Assembly (NCBI RefSeq): GCF_016909175.1
Contig: NZ_JAFBFI010000003.1
Location: forward strand, 1-64,000
Length of the DNA: 64,000 nt
Direction: 5' to 3'
From: Peribacillus deserti
GTDB taxonomy: Bacteria > Bacillota > Bacilli > Bacillales > DSM-1321
Shown here piece after piece: positions 19,673 to 28,627 of this stretch. The first letter of the stretch is position 1; every line of letters starts with the position of its first letter. Below the pieces are notes generated by a model. The model did not search any database. It was not told the DNA's origin and was given only the letters and a program-made list of their open reading frames with translations. The position numbers were made by a program, and so were the translations under genes.

Positions 19673-20698
19673 ATGAAAAATAGAAAATTGTTTGGAATTG
19701 CTTCAAGTATGACTATTGCAGCCGCGTTACTGCTTGCAGGCTGCGGCAAGGAAGAAAAAACCAGCGGGGCCGGCGGAGCAGTGAAAACTATTAAAGTGGC
19801 ACATTACTTTGCCGAAGATCATCCACAAAATATTGCTCTTAAGGAAAAGTTTAAAAAGAAGGTTGAAGAAGAAAGTAATGGAAAATTAAAGGTTCAAATA
19901 TATGCCAATAGTACATTAGGTGCTGAAAAAGAATTTTACGACGGAGTAAGAAACGGAACGATAGAGATGGGGATACCCGGCCTGATCATGCAGGCTGATA
20001 TACCAAAGATGGCGGTTCCTGAATGGCCCTTCCTTTTCAAAGATTTTGAGCATGTGAAATCTGTGCTTAACGGACCTATCGGCAAAGAACTGACGGCAGA
20101 TCTGGATCCAAAGCACGGAGTCAAACCGCTCGCGTGGAGTGCCAATGGATTCCGAATGTTTTCAAGCAATAAGCCGATTGAAAAAATGGAAGATTTCAAG
20201 GGTTTCAGAGTCAGGATGCCTAATATTCCAAACTATATAAAGCTTGGTGAGGCACTGGGTGCAAATGTTTCTCCTATGCCCATTTCAGAAGTCTTCACTG
20301 CACTTGAACAAAAGGTTGTAGACGGACAGGATAACCCGATTGCCACATTAAGACAATCAGGCTGGTATGAAGTGCAAAGCAATGTTCTAGAGTCAAAGCA
20401 TATGTTTAGTCCAAATCTCTATATTATAAACAGCAAGTTTTGGAAAGGCCTGACGAAGGATCAGCAGAAACTGATTGAAACTGCTTCTAAAGAGGCAGCA
20501 GAGTATGAGTTTGATTTATTAGAAAAAAGTTATGAAGAAGATAAAAAATTCCTAAAGGACAATAAAATCAAATTCACAGAACCTGACTCAGCGTTCTCAA
20601 AAGAAATGGAAAAAAGAGCAGAGCCTCTATATAAAGAAATTTTCAAAGAAAATGACTGGGCACAAGATCTAGTTGAAAGAATTAAAGCAGAGGAATGA
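19673..20698 (+). CDS. TRAP transporter substrate-binding lipoprotein (DctP family)
   Basis: Extracytoplasmic binding protein of a TRAP transporter, about 341 residues. The lipoprotein signal ends LLLAGC, with Cys24 as the lipid anchor. DctP motifs include AHYFAEDHPQN, GFRVRMPN and EVFTALEQKVVDGQDNP, where the arginine normally binds the substrate carboxylate. ATG 19673 is chosen for its GGAGGA site 8 nt upstream and the intact signal peptide. It heads an operon with the dctQ- and dctM-type genes. Confidence 0.93.
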   Translation: MKNRKLFGIASSMTIAAALLLAGCGKEEKTSGAGGAVKTIKVAHYFAEDHPQNIALKEKFKKKVEEESNGKLKVQIYANSTLGAEKEFYDGVRNGTIEMGIPGLIMQADIPKMAVPEWPFLFKDFEHVKSVLNGPIGKELTADLDPKHGVKPLAWSANGFRMFSSNKPIEKMEDFKGFRVRMPNIPNYIKLGEALGANVSPMPISEVFTALEQKVVDGQDNPIATLRQSGWYEVQSNVLESKHMFSPNLYIINSKFWKGLTKDQQKLIETASKEAAEYEFDLLEKSYEEDKKFLKDNKIKFTEPDSAFSKEMEKRAEPLYKEIFKENDWAQDLVERIKAEE

Positions 20699-20727
20699 TG
20701 GTTCTTTAAACAATAGGAGGAAATGTG

Positions 20728-21243
20728 ATGACAAAAATAACTAAATTCCTAGAACAAATGTTAAATACAATCATGGCTTCTGCTCTTGCAATCATGGTCG
20801 TACTTGTATTTGGCAACGTTGTCCTTCGTTATTTTTTTAACTCGGGTATTACATGGTCGGAGGAAATGTCGCGTTACTTATTTGTCTGGTTAACTTTCCT
20901 TGGCTCAATTGGTGCTTACCAGAATAAGGAACACTTAGGTGTGGACATGATGGTTAAGAGGTTGCCTCGAGCAATGAAAAAATTTGTTCTGCTTATTAGC
21001 GATTTGATAATTTTGTTTGTTTTAATACTCGTGCTGGATGGCAGCTGGAAAATGACTGTAATGAACATGGAGAGCGTTACCCCTGCAGTTGGTATGCCGC
21101 TTGCTCTAGTTTATGGAACAGGCTTAGTAGTAGCCGTATCCATGGCATTTATAACGATAAATAATATGTACCGAATCGTCTTTAATAAAGTGACGGATGA
21201 AGAATTAAATGCAATCAATGATTCTGAGGAAATGATAGTTTAA
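20728..21243 (+). CDS. TRAP transporter small permease (DctQ family)
   Basis: Small membrane subunit of about 171 residues with four predicted helices. It contains the family pattern ITWSEEMSRYLFVWLTFLGS. ATG 20728 lies 7 nt after AGGAGG; GTG 20725 is an alternative. It sits between the binding-protein and DctM genes, as is usual for a three-part TRAP system. Confidence 0.93.
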   Translation: MTKITKFLEQMLNTIMASALAIMVVLVFGNVVLRYFFNSGITWSEEMSRYLFVWLTFLGSIGAYQNKEHLGVDMMVKRLPRAMKKFVLLISDLIILFVLILVLDGSWKMTVMNMESVTPAVGMPLALVYGTGLVVAVSMAFITINNMYRIVFNKVTDEELNAINDSEEMIV

Positions 21244-21272
21244 CAGAAAATCTGAGAGGAGGTTAATCCAGC

Positions 21273-22553
21273 ATGACGGTAGGAATATTTGTAGGCTCTT
21301 TACTAGGAGCAATGGCTCTTGGGATGCCGATTGCCTTTGCCTTATTAGTAAGCAGTGTTGCTTTAATGTACTTCATGGGGAATTTTGACAGCCAGATCAT
21401 CGCTCAAAACCTAATAAATGGGGCCGATAATTTTCCGCTTATGGCCATTCCATTTTTCATGCTAGCTGGTGAGTTAATGAATGCAGGAGGCCTTTCAAGG
21501 CGTATTGTGGATATGGCGATGACCATGGTCGGCCATATAAGAGGAGGGCTTGGATATGTAGCAATAATAGCCAGTGTTCTGTTTGCGAGTTTATCTGGTT
21601 CTGCAGTTGCAGATACTGCCGCGCTAGGTTCCATTTTAATACCAATGATGGTTAAGGCAGGATATGATGTTAACCGCTCCAGCGGTTTAATAGCATCAGG
21701 GGGTATTATCGCACCGATCATCCCGCCAAGTATAGGTTTCATCATTTTCGGAGTGGCGAGTGGTGTTTCGATTACAAAGCTATTTATGGCAGGTATTGTA
21801 CCAGGCATTTTACTAGCAGTAGGACTAACGATAACCTGGGCAATTGTAGCAAGGCGCGATAAGGTACAAGTCCAGCCGCGCAAGTCAATAAAAGAAATGC
21901 TGATAGCCATGCGAAAAGGAATATGGGCCCTTTTTCTGCCAGTCATCATTATTGGAGGGTTGAAAGGCGGTTTATTTACCCCTACTGAAGCAGCAGTAGT
22001 TGCAGCAGTATATGCTTTGTTTGTTGGTCTGGTAATCTACCGGGAATTAAAGATATCCGATTTACACCGAGTCTTTGTTCATGCAGCTAAAATGACCAGC
22101 GTTGTTATGTTTCTGGTAGCAGCAGCTCTTGTGTCATCATGGCTTATTACAGTAGCCAATTTACCGGCTCAAATGATTGGGCTGCTCGGACCAGTTTTGG
22201 ATCATCCTTTGCTGCTGCTTTTAGCTATCAACTTGTTAGTCATTATTGTTGGAACAGCTATGGATATGACACCAACTATTTTAATACTTACCCCTGTATT
22301 AATGCCGGTAGTTATTCAGGCTGGTATAGACCCTGTTTATTTCGGTGTATTGTTTATTTTAAATAATGCGATTGGATTGCTTACCCCGCCAGTTGGTACC
22401 GTATTAAACGTAATGTGTGGAATCAGTAAAATTAGTATGGAAGATATTATGAAAGGAATATGGCCATTCCTGCTTGTGCAGATTGTCGTCTTAATATTGT
22501 TAATCTTATTTCCTTCATTAGTAATGGTACCGCTTGAGTGGTTTACATCTTAA
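21273..22553 (+). CDS. TRAP transporter large permease (DctM family)
   Basis: Main translocation subunit, 426 residues, with about twelve hydrophobic segments. DctM hallmarks include AIPFFMLAGELMNAGG, FASLSGSAVADTAALGSI, GIIAPIIPPSIGFIIFG and LLTPPVGTVLNVMCGI. RBS GAGGAGG. It moves a carboxylate, probably a sugar acid in this context, with sodium. The second binding-protein gene follows after 68 bp. Confidence 0.95.
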   Translation: MTVGIFVGSLLGAMALGMPIAFALLVSSVALMYFMGNFDSQIIAQNLINGADNFPLMAIPFFMLAGELMNAGGLSRRIVDMAMTMVGHIRGGLGYVAIIASVLFASLSGSAVADTAALGSILIPMMVKAGYDVNRSSGLIASGGIIAPIIPPSIGFIIFGVASGVSITKLFMAGIVPGILLAVGLTITWAIVARRDKVQVQPRKSIKEMLIAMRKGIWALFLPVIIIGGLKGGLFTPTEAAVVAAVYALFVGLVIYRELKISDLHRVFVHAAKMTSVVMFLVAAALVSSWLITVANLPAQMIGLLGPVLDHPLLLLLAINLLVIIVGTAMDMTPTILILTPVLMPVVIQAGIDPVYFGVLFILNNAIGLLTPPVGTVLNVMCGISKISMEDIMKGIWPFLLVQIVVLILLILFPSLVMVPLEWFTS

Positions 22554-22621
22554 GTTATGGATTCAGGGATCTAATTTAAGAAATGCTTTAATATAATCGT
22601 AGTTTGGAAGGGGAAAAGAAA

Positions 22622-23683
22622 ATGAACAAGAATGTGAAACGAACGATTTTAGGAGTATTGCTGCCAGGAATGCTGCTGCTTGGTGCATGCAGCAATAGTG
22701 GTGGCAGCAGTGAGAAGACAGGGGCTTCTACAGGGAAAGAAACTGGAATTCAGGAGCGTACGATAAAGGCAGGCATCGGCAACAATGAGTCACATCCACA
22801 AGGCCAGGGAATGAAAAAATTTAAAGAGCTTGTAGAAGAGAAAAGCGGCGGCAAAATGAAGGTTCAGAATTTCTTTGACGCTTCCCTTGGTGATGATTTA
22901 AATATGACAAAAGCACTTCAGGCAGGTACACAGGAAATTACGAATCCCTCTACATCGCCTCTAGTCGGTATGATTCCGGAATTCGGAATTTTTGATTTCC
23001 CTTTTGTCTTTAATAATGAAAAAGAAGCAGACGCTGTACTTGATGGGCCGGTTGGCCAAAAACTGATGGATAAATTACCGGAACAGGGCTTAGTGGGACT
23101 TGCCTATTCTGAAAATGGATTCCGTCAATTAACCAATAGTAAGCATGCAGTCAAAACAGCGAAGGATTTTAAAGGATTAAAAATACGGACGATGCAAAAC
23201 GAGGTTCATCTTGATGCATTTCAAAAGTTAGGCGCTAATCCATCACCAATGGCATTTTCCGAGGTCTTTACCGCGCTTGAAAGCAAAACGGTGGACGGGC
23301 AGGAAAATCCGCTTTCAACCATTAAATCTCAGAAATACAATGAAGTTCAAAAGCATTTAAGCCTTACAAAGCATGTATATACGCCGTTCATAATGCTGGT
23401 GAGCAAAAAGTTCTGGGATAAATTATCCGAAGAAGAGCAGGGAATCCTGCGTGAAGCTGCACAGGAAGCTGGAAAATATCAGCGTGATGTAAGCCGAAAA
23501 GAAAATGAAGTAGCTATTAAAGATCTCGAAAAAGCAGGTATGAAGATCAATGAAGTTTCCGATCAAGAGCGGGAAAAAATGAAAAAGGTCATTCAGCCAG
23601 TGAATGATAAATATGCGGAAAAATTCGGCCAAGAGCTTGTCGACGAGATGATGGCTGAAGTGGATAAAGTTCGCAGCAAGTAA
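22622..23683 (+). CDS. Second TRAP substrate-binding lipoprotein (DctP family)
   Basis: About 353 residues, with a lipoprotein signal ending LLLGAC (Cys23). It has the same DctP layout as the upstream protein, including NGFRQLTN, GLKIRTMQNEVHLDAF and EVFTALESKTVDGQENPLS, but is clearly diverged. ATG 22622 follows GGAAGGGG by 8 nt. No further permease genes adjoin it, so it probably shares the upstream DctQM and widens the substrate range. The LarA-like gene starts 29 nt after it. Confidence 0.92.
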   Translation: MNKNVKRTILGVLLPGMLLLGACSNSGGSSEKTGASTGKETGIQERTIKAGIGNNESHPQGQGMKKFKELVEEKSGGKMKVQNFFDASLGDDLNMTKALQAGTQEITNPSTSPLVGMIPEFGIFDFPFVFNNEKEADAVLDGPVGQKLMDKLPEQGLVGLAYSENGFRQLTNSKHAVKTAKDFKGLKIRTMQNEVHLDAFQKLGANPSPMAFSEVFTALESKTVDGQENPLSTIKSQKYNEVQKHLSLTKHVYTPFIMLVSKKFWDKLSEEEQGILREAAQEAGKYQRDVSRKENEVAIKDLEKAGMKINEVSDQEREKMKKVIQPVNDKYAEKFGQELVDEMMAEVDKVRSK

Positions 23684-23712
23684 TTGCCGCCTTCGAAAGA
23701 GGAGGAAAACGG

Positions 23713-24963
23713 ATGAATATTATATCAGAGCTGCTGCAGGAAATTAGTCTTCCGAAAATGGTAAAGATCAAGCAAAATTTTGCAGCACCTGAACTGCAGG
23801 ACATATCGGGTGAAGTTCATAAAGCTATCAGAGACGCAGATGTACTCTCCCGGGTCTCCCCGGGAGACCGCGTTGCCATTGCGGTTGGAAGCAGAGGAGT
23901 CGCTGGGATTCCGATTCTTGCCCGTGAGACAGTGAGTGCAATCAAGAGTGCAGGAGGAGAACCCTTTATTGTCCCTGCCATGGGAAGTCACGGCGGTGCT
24001 ACAGCCGAAGGCCAGATTGATGTTCTCGCACAGCTTGGTGTCACTGAAGAAGCAGTCGGGGCGCCCATTCGATCCACTATGGAAGTAGTCAAACTCGGTG
24101 AATTGCCAAATGGTCTACCTATTTACATTGATAAGTATGCCTATGAAGCAGATAAAATTGTTGTGATCAATAGAATAAAGCCTCATACCGCCTTCAGAGG
24201 GCCAGTAGAAAGCGGCCTGATGAAAATGATTACGATTGGCCTGGGCAAACAAAAAGGTGCTGAGGCTGCCCATGCTTTTAGTTTCAAGTACATGGCTGAA
24301 CATGTCGTAGAAATGACGAAAATAACCTTGGAAAAAGCACCTATTATTTTTGGTTTAGCATCCCTGGAAAATGCATATGACCGGCCGGCCAAGATAGTCG
24401 CGGTCCCTGCGGAAAAAATGGAAGAATTAGAGCCGGCGCTGCTGTTAGAGGCAAAATCCCTCATGCCAAAAATCTATTTCGATTCGATTGACGTTCTGAT
24501 TGTAGATGAAATTGGAAAAGATATTTCAGGTGACGGCATGGATCCTAATATCACAGGCAGATTTGCGACGCCATATGCCAGCGGAGGGCCAGAAGTTACT
24601 AGAATTGTCGTGCTTGGGCTAACTGAAAAAACACACGGCAATGCTAATGGAATTGGAATGGCAGATATGACAACAAAAGCTGTTATGAATGAAATCGTGT
24701 GGGAAAAGGGTTATGCCAATGCCCTTACAAGCACTGTGACTTCTGTGATTAAACTCCCTATGGTATTAGAAACGGAAGAGCTGGCTATAAAAGCGGCAAT
24801 TAAAACCTGTAATGCGTTTAACTTAGAACAAGCGAAAATAGTCAGAATAAAGAATACACTCGAGGTAGGAGAGATCTGGATTTCAGAAAGTTTGTTAAAC
24901 CAGGCGAAAGAAAAGGAAGAAGTGGAGATTCTTTCTGAACCTTTAGAACTGATTTTGAGTTGA
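23713..24963 (+). CDS. Second LarA-superfamily protein (DUF2088-like), putative nickel-pincer racemase/epimerase
   Basis: 416 residues, with a LarA-type N-terminal domain. Equivalents of LarA cofactor and catalytic residues can be placed: Arg61 (GSRGVAG), His93 (MGSHGGAT), His158 (RIKPHTAF), Lys171 (SGLMKM, attachment lysine) and His187 (AAHAFSF, nickel ligand). The Lys-to-His spacing of 16 is the same as in LarA. The remainder differs strongly from the LarA homologue at 17649, so the substrate should differ. RBS GAGGAGG. Its stop overlaps the next start. Databases usually call such proteins lactate racemase domain-containing without a known reaction. Confidence 0.75.
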   Translation: MNIISELLQEISLPKMVKIKQNFAAPELQDISGEVHKAIRDADVLSRVSPGDRVAIAVGSRGVAGIPILARETVSAIKSAGGEPFIVPAMGSHGGATAEGQIDVLAQLGVTEEAVGAPIRSTMEVVKLGELPNGLPIYIDKYAYEADKIVVINRIKPHTAFRGPVESGLMKMITIGLGKQKGAEAAHAFSFKYMAEHVVEMTKITLEKAPIIFGLASLENAYDRPAKIVAVPAEKMEELEPALLLEAKSLMPKIYFDSIDVLIVDEIGKDISGDGMDPNITGRFATPYASGGPEVTRIVVLGLTEKTHGNANGIGMADMTTKAVMNEIVWEKGYANALTSTVTSVIKLPMVLETEELAIKAAIKTCNAFNLEQAKIVRIKNTLEVGEIWISESLLNQAKEKEEVEILSEPLELILS

Positions 24964-26348
24964 GCATAACCGCCTCCTTTTTTCGCCGGAGAATCTCTCT
25001 TTATACAGTTTTCTACACTGCTTTCGTGATAGCTTATTTATTTTCTATATTTTTGCAGTATGAGTGGATCATTTACTTCTCAGGCGTATTGGGAATGGTT
25101 TCAGTAGCATTTTCTTTCTCTAAATCTACTCTTTTGTTTAAAAGAACCAGTTTCATATTTATCACCGCAGGCATTGGTATTATGATTTTCTATAAGTTAC
25201 CGCTTATTCAAATACCTGTCTACTTTAACCGAATGGGAATCATGATCTCACTGTTTGTGGTGCTTCCATTTATGAATAGTATTATTCGAGTCGGAAATTA
25301 CGACAGAAATGTAAATAAACTGCTTAAGTTTAAAACACATAACTTAAGCCAAATGTATTACCGGGGATCACTAACTTCATATATTATCGGAATGTTTCTA
25401 AATATTGGGGTTATCCCATTTGTTCATCAAGTTATCGAACGAAACCCCATAATAGAAGCTTCTCATTTTAAACAACAGTATCTATCCAGCTTAATATTAA
25501 GAGGGTATACCCTTTGCCTGATATGGAGTCCTATGGAAATACTGGTTGGATTAACTATAGATGTCACACATGTATCTTATTATAGGATCCTTCCATATTT
25601 GTTCACTTTATCTGTTTTGATGCTTACAGTTGATTGGCAGCTGTCCAAACGATACAAGAAATATATCCTAGACCCATCGGTTCAGTTTGTTCCGTTTAAT
25701 AAGTTGGTGATTCTGAAAAATATAGTCTATCTTTTCATCCATTTATTTCTTTTCATCGCAGCTGTTACGGTGGTTAAGAACTATTTGCATTTGAATTTTC
25801 TTACCTCAGTAACGCTTACCATATTGCCGTATGCTATTTTTTGGGCAATTACAATTAACAAACTAAAACCATATTTGAAATACAGTGTAATGGTGTGGGA
25901 AAGAAAAACCGCTTCATTACAGAATTATATCGTCTTATTTCTGGGATTAGGATTCTTTATCAGCGTGCTTGAGGAATCAGACTTGTTGAAGTATTTACAA
26001 AGCCCAGTCGCCGAGCTCTCGAAAGTCCCAATTGTTCTATTTTTGGTTATTCAGATTTTGTTTTTATTACTGGCAATGGGAGGATTTCATCCCTTAGTTA
26101 CAATGGCGATTATTGGGGAAGCATTACAGCCGGCAGCAGCTTCGCTGAACCCTGTATCGCTGAGCATCGTGCTGATCACATCAAGCCTATCAACCGTGAT
26201 GAGCGGTCCTTATAATATCAGTGTTTCTCTAATGAGTATGCTGCTAAAGGATAACCCGTATAGAGTCTCGCTATACAATATAAAGTTTGCGTTATTGTTC
26301 AGCAGTGCAGGGACTTTTCTCGCACTTTTACTAGAATGGTTACAATAA
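24960..26348 (+). CDS. Unknown polytopic membrane protein, permease-like
   Basis: 462 residues with roughly eleven to twelve hydrophobic segments and very few charged stretches. I do not recognise the family. The C-terminal part (GGFHPLVTMAIIGEALQP, SSLSTVMSGPYNISVSLM) recalls ion-transporter-superfamily permeases, in which two such hairpin-like motifs bind anions. The start appears to be TTG 24960, overlapping the stop of the LarA-like gene by 4 nt, with only a weak ribosome site, so translation is probably coupled. Its position between a putative epimerase and a dehydratase suggests sugar-acid transport (inference). Confidence 0.6.
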   Translation: MSITASFFRRRISLYTVFYTAFVIAYLFSIFLQYEWIIYFSGVLGMVSVAFSFSKSTLLFKRTSFIFITAGIGIMIFYKLPLIQIPVYFNRMGIMISLFVVLPFMNSIIRVGNYDRNVNKLLKFKTHNLSQMYYRGSLTSYIIGMFLNIGVIPFVHQVIERNPIIEASHFKQQYLSSLILRGYTLCLIWSPMEILVGLTIDVTHVSYYRILPYLFTLSVLMLTVDWQLSKRYKKYILDPSVQFVPFNKLVILKNIVYLFIHLFLFIAAVTVVKNYLHLNFLTSVTLTILPYAIFWAITINKLKPYLKYSVMVWERKTASLQNYIVLFLGLGFFISVLEESDLLKYLQSPVAELSKVPIVLFLVIQILFLLLAMGGFHPLVTMAIIGEALQPAAASLNPVSLSIVLITSSLSTVMSGPYNISVSLMSMLLKDNPYRVSLYNIKFALLFSSAGTFLALLLEWLQ

Positions 26349-26363
26349 GGAAGGAATGGTACA

Positions 26364-28559
26364 ATGCCTCAATTATATCCCCATATTAACAGCGATATAA
26401 ATCCATATAGGGATAATGTTCAAGGGAAGGCAAATGAACCGATTACGGTGGCCGGCCTTCTCGATCGCTCCAAGCAGACTCTGGGTGTAACCTATGAAGG
26501 CGGGAAGCCGGATTGGTCACTTGAGGAAATTTATATGAGGCTTGAGCGGAATGCACCGCGTATTGCTATAATTGGCGGATCCTCCGATCATCCGGCCCAC
26601 ATTATGGACCTTCAAACTTCTGCGCGGGCAGCCATCCGCATCTGGCAGAATGGGGGTGTGCCCTTTTATTTCTCGACACCGGTTATGTGCGATGGGACAG
26701 CCCAGAGCAATCAAGGAATGAGCTATTCCCTTCAGAGCAGGAATGCTGTTGCCCAAATGGTTGTGAATCAGCTTGAAGCGCATAGCTACCATGGCGCTTT
26801 TGTCATTCAAGGATGCGACAAGCAGCCGCTTGGCGTAGTAAGTGCTCTTGCTCATGTTGACCGTGTTCGCCGCAGCCGCGGAGAAGCGCCTTTTTTTGCA
26901 ACCTTCGCACCTGCCCATGTATTAGAGGGCGGCTCGATTCCGGAAGATGTGATTCAGGAGCTGGAAGAGCTGGCGATAAAAGCAGAAAGTGAAGGGGCAG
27001 CGGATGTCGCCCTGGATCTGAGAGACACGATGGCGTATATACTACAATGCTCTTCAAACACGGCATTTCAGGGTGTTTTCGAGCGGGCATATGAACGCGG
27101 CATTTTAACACATGAGCAGCATAAATATTTTGAAATGCGTCTCGCGGTTGCCACATGTGACGGCCAGGGAGGGATCTGTGCTTTTAATGGAACCGGAAAT
27201 AGTTCACGCCATTTAGTTGCAGGCCTTGGACTGGTTCACCCGGCAGTCGAGCTGCTTACAGACCCTCCGTCCCAGCGGCAGATTAATGCAGTGCTGGACA
27301 GCTTTGCAGGAATGATCAATGATGAGCGGTATGGCGTGGCTAATATTGTGGCGGCTAACATTAAAAACGCAGTCCGGATCCACAGTGCGTCGGGCGGCTC
27401 TACTAATCTAATGATGCATCTTGTTGCAGGCATGCTTTATGCAGGATATAAATTCAGCTTATGGGATCTTGACCGAATTCATCATGAATATCCCATCCCT
27501 GATTTATTTGACTACAGCCTGACACAAGGCAGAGACATATACTCACTGGCCATGCAATGCTGCAGCGGTACGAGCAGGGGAATGGAAACTCTCTTTTATG
27601 AACTTCTTGAAAATGGCGTCCCGATGGACCAGGATGCACCAACCGTTGTCGGGAAAACGTGGAAAGAGCGTCTTGAAATTACACGCAGTCTCCAAGCAGT
27701 TAATGTGAAAGAAAACCCAGTTATATTATCGGAACCAAAACGCGGGTTCAGCGGGGTGGATGTGTTAAAAGGAAACTTCTTTGAAAGTGCTGTTGTAAAA
27801 ATAAGCGGTATGCCTACGCCTCAGCTTGACTCTTTTGATGATAAGCTGGCGTTTGTCCTTTATTACGAAAATGAAGATCAAGCGAATCAAAGTTTGCTTG
27901 ATACAAATCTTCTCACTGAATTAAAACAACAACAGATTTTTCCGCATCACCATTTGCTTTCAACATTGAAGTACAATAACGAACAAGAATGGCTGCGTCT
28001 TCAACATAAATCTTATGACGAACTCTTTGATGAGATGGCAGAATCAGGAATACTGAAACTCGCTATTATTATTGCCGGCCAGGGGCCTGTGGCCTTTGGT
28101 ATGCCAGAAATGTTTACACCGATGCAGCATATTAATGCAAATCGTGTAATGAAAAAGCTGGCGACCATCATCAGTGACGGCCGGTATTCTGGCGTGACGT
28201 ATGGAGCTGCTATTGGTCATATGACACCGGAAGCGTTCGAAGGCGGCGGTATTGGAATTTTGAAAACAGGAGATATTCTCCATTTACAGCTTCGGGGCGG
28301 CCGGATCGATTTTGTTGATCCATTACCGCTTATAGATGGTGAGGTTGTGCACGATTTTACAGAAGCTTGGAAAGAAGAAAGAAAGGAAATAAGTATAGAG
28401 AGAAAACAACGTATGAAAGTCCGCCAAAAGATGGTGGCGGCAAGCAACCGGATGTATGGACACACGGATGCAGCCAATGGGGTTGTTCCAATCGCCGTTG
28501 TTGAAGATGCGGTGCTTGATTATGAGCAAGATATTGTGTTGTTAGAAACAACTCAGTAA
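26364..28559 (+). CDS. IlvD/EDD-family sugar-acid dehydratase (YjhG/YagF-like)
   Basis: Iron-sulfur dehydratase making a 2-keto-3-deoxy acid from an aldonic acid. Cluster-ligand candidates are Cys109 (MCDGTAQ), Cys151 (QGCDKQPLG) and Cys265/Cys272 (TCDGQGGICAFNGTGN). HSASGGSTNLMMH and DGRYSGVTYGAAIGH are family motifs. These align best with YjhG/YagF pentonate dehydratases, but at 731 residues it is longer than the ~655 of YjhG. RBS AAGGAAGG. Xylonate, arabinonate or a hexonate are all possible substrates. Confidence 0.82.
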   Translation: MPQLYPHINSDINPYRDNVQGKANEPITVAGLLDRSKQTLGVTYEGGKPDWSLEEIYMRLERNAPRIAIIGGSSDHPAHIMDLQTSARAAIRIWQNGGVPFYFSTPVMCDGTAQSNQGMSYSLQSRNAVAQMVVNQLEAHSYHGAFVIQGCDKQPLGVVSALAHVDRVRRSRGEAPFFATFAPAHVLEGGSIPEDVIQELEELAIKAESEGAADVALDLRDTMAYILQCSSNTAFQGVFERAYERGILTHEQHKYFEMRLAVATCDGQGGICAFNGTGNSSRHLVAGLGLVHPAVELLTDPPSQRQINAVLDSFAGMINDERYGVANIVAANIKNAVRIHSASGGSTNLMMHLVAGMLYAGYKFSLWDLDRIHHEYPIPDLFDYSLTQGRDIYSLAMQCCSGTSRGMETLFYELLENGVPMDQDAPTVVGKTWKERLEITRSLQAVNVKENPVILSEPKRGFSGVDVLKGNFFESAVVKISGMPTPQLDSFDDKLAFVLYYENEDQANQSLLDTNLLTELKQQQIFPHHHLLSTLKYNNEQEWLRLQHKSYDELFDEMAESGILKLAIIIAGQGPVAFGMPEMFTPMQHINANRVMKKLATIISDGRYSGVTYGAAIGHMTPEAFEGGGIGILKTGDILHLQLRGGRIDFVDPLPLIDGEVVHDFTEAWKEERKEISIERKQRMKVRQKMVAASNRMYGHTDAANGVVPIAVVEDAVLDYEQDIVLLETTQ

Positions 28560-28627
28560 TAAAATAAAGCATGCTCGTCATAAATCCGTTACAATAAGGC
28601 TACTTAGGTCTAAAGGAGTGAGGAAAC

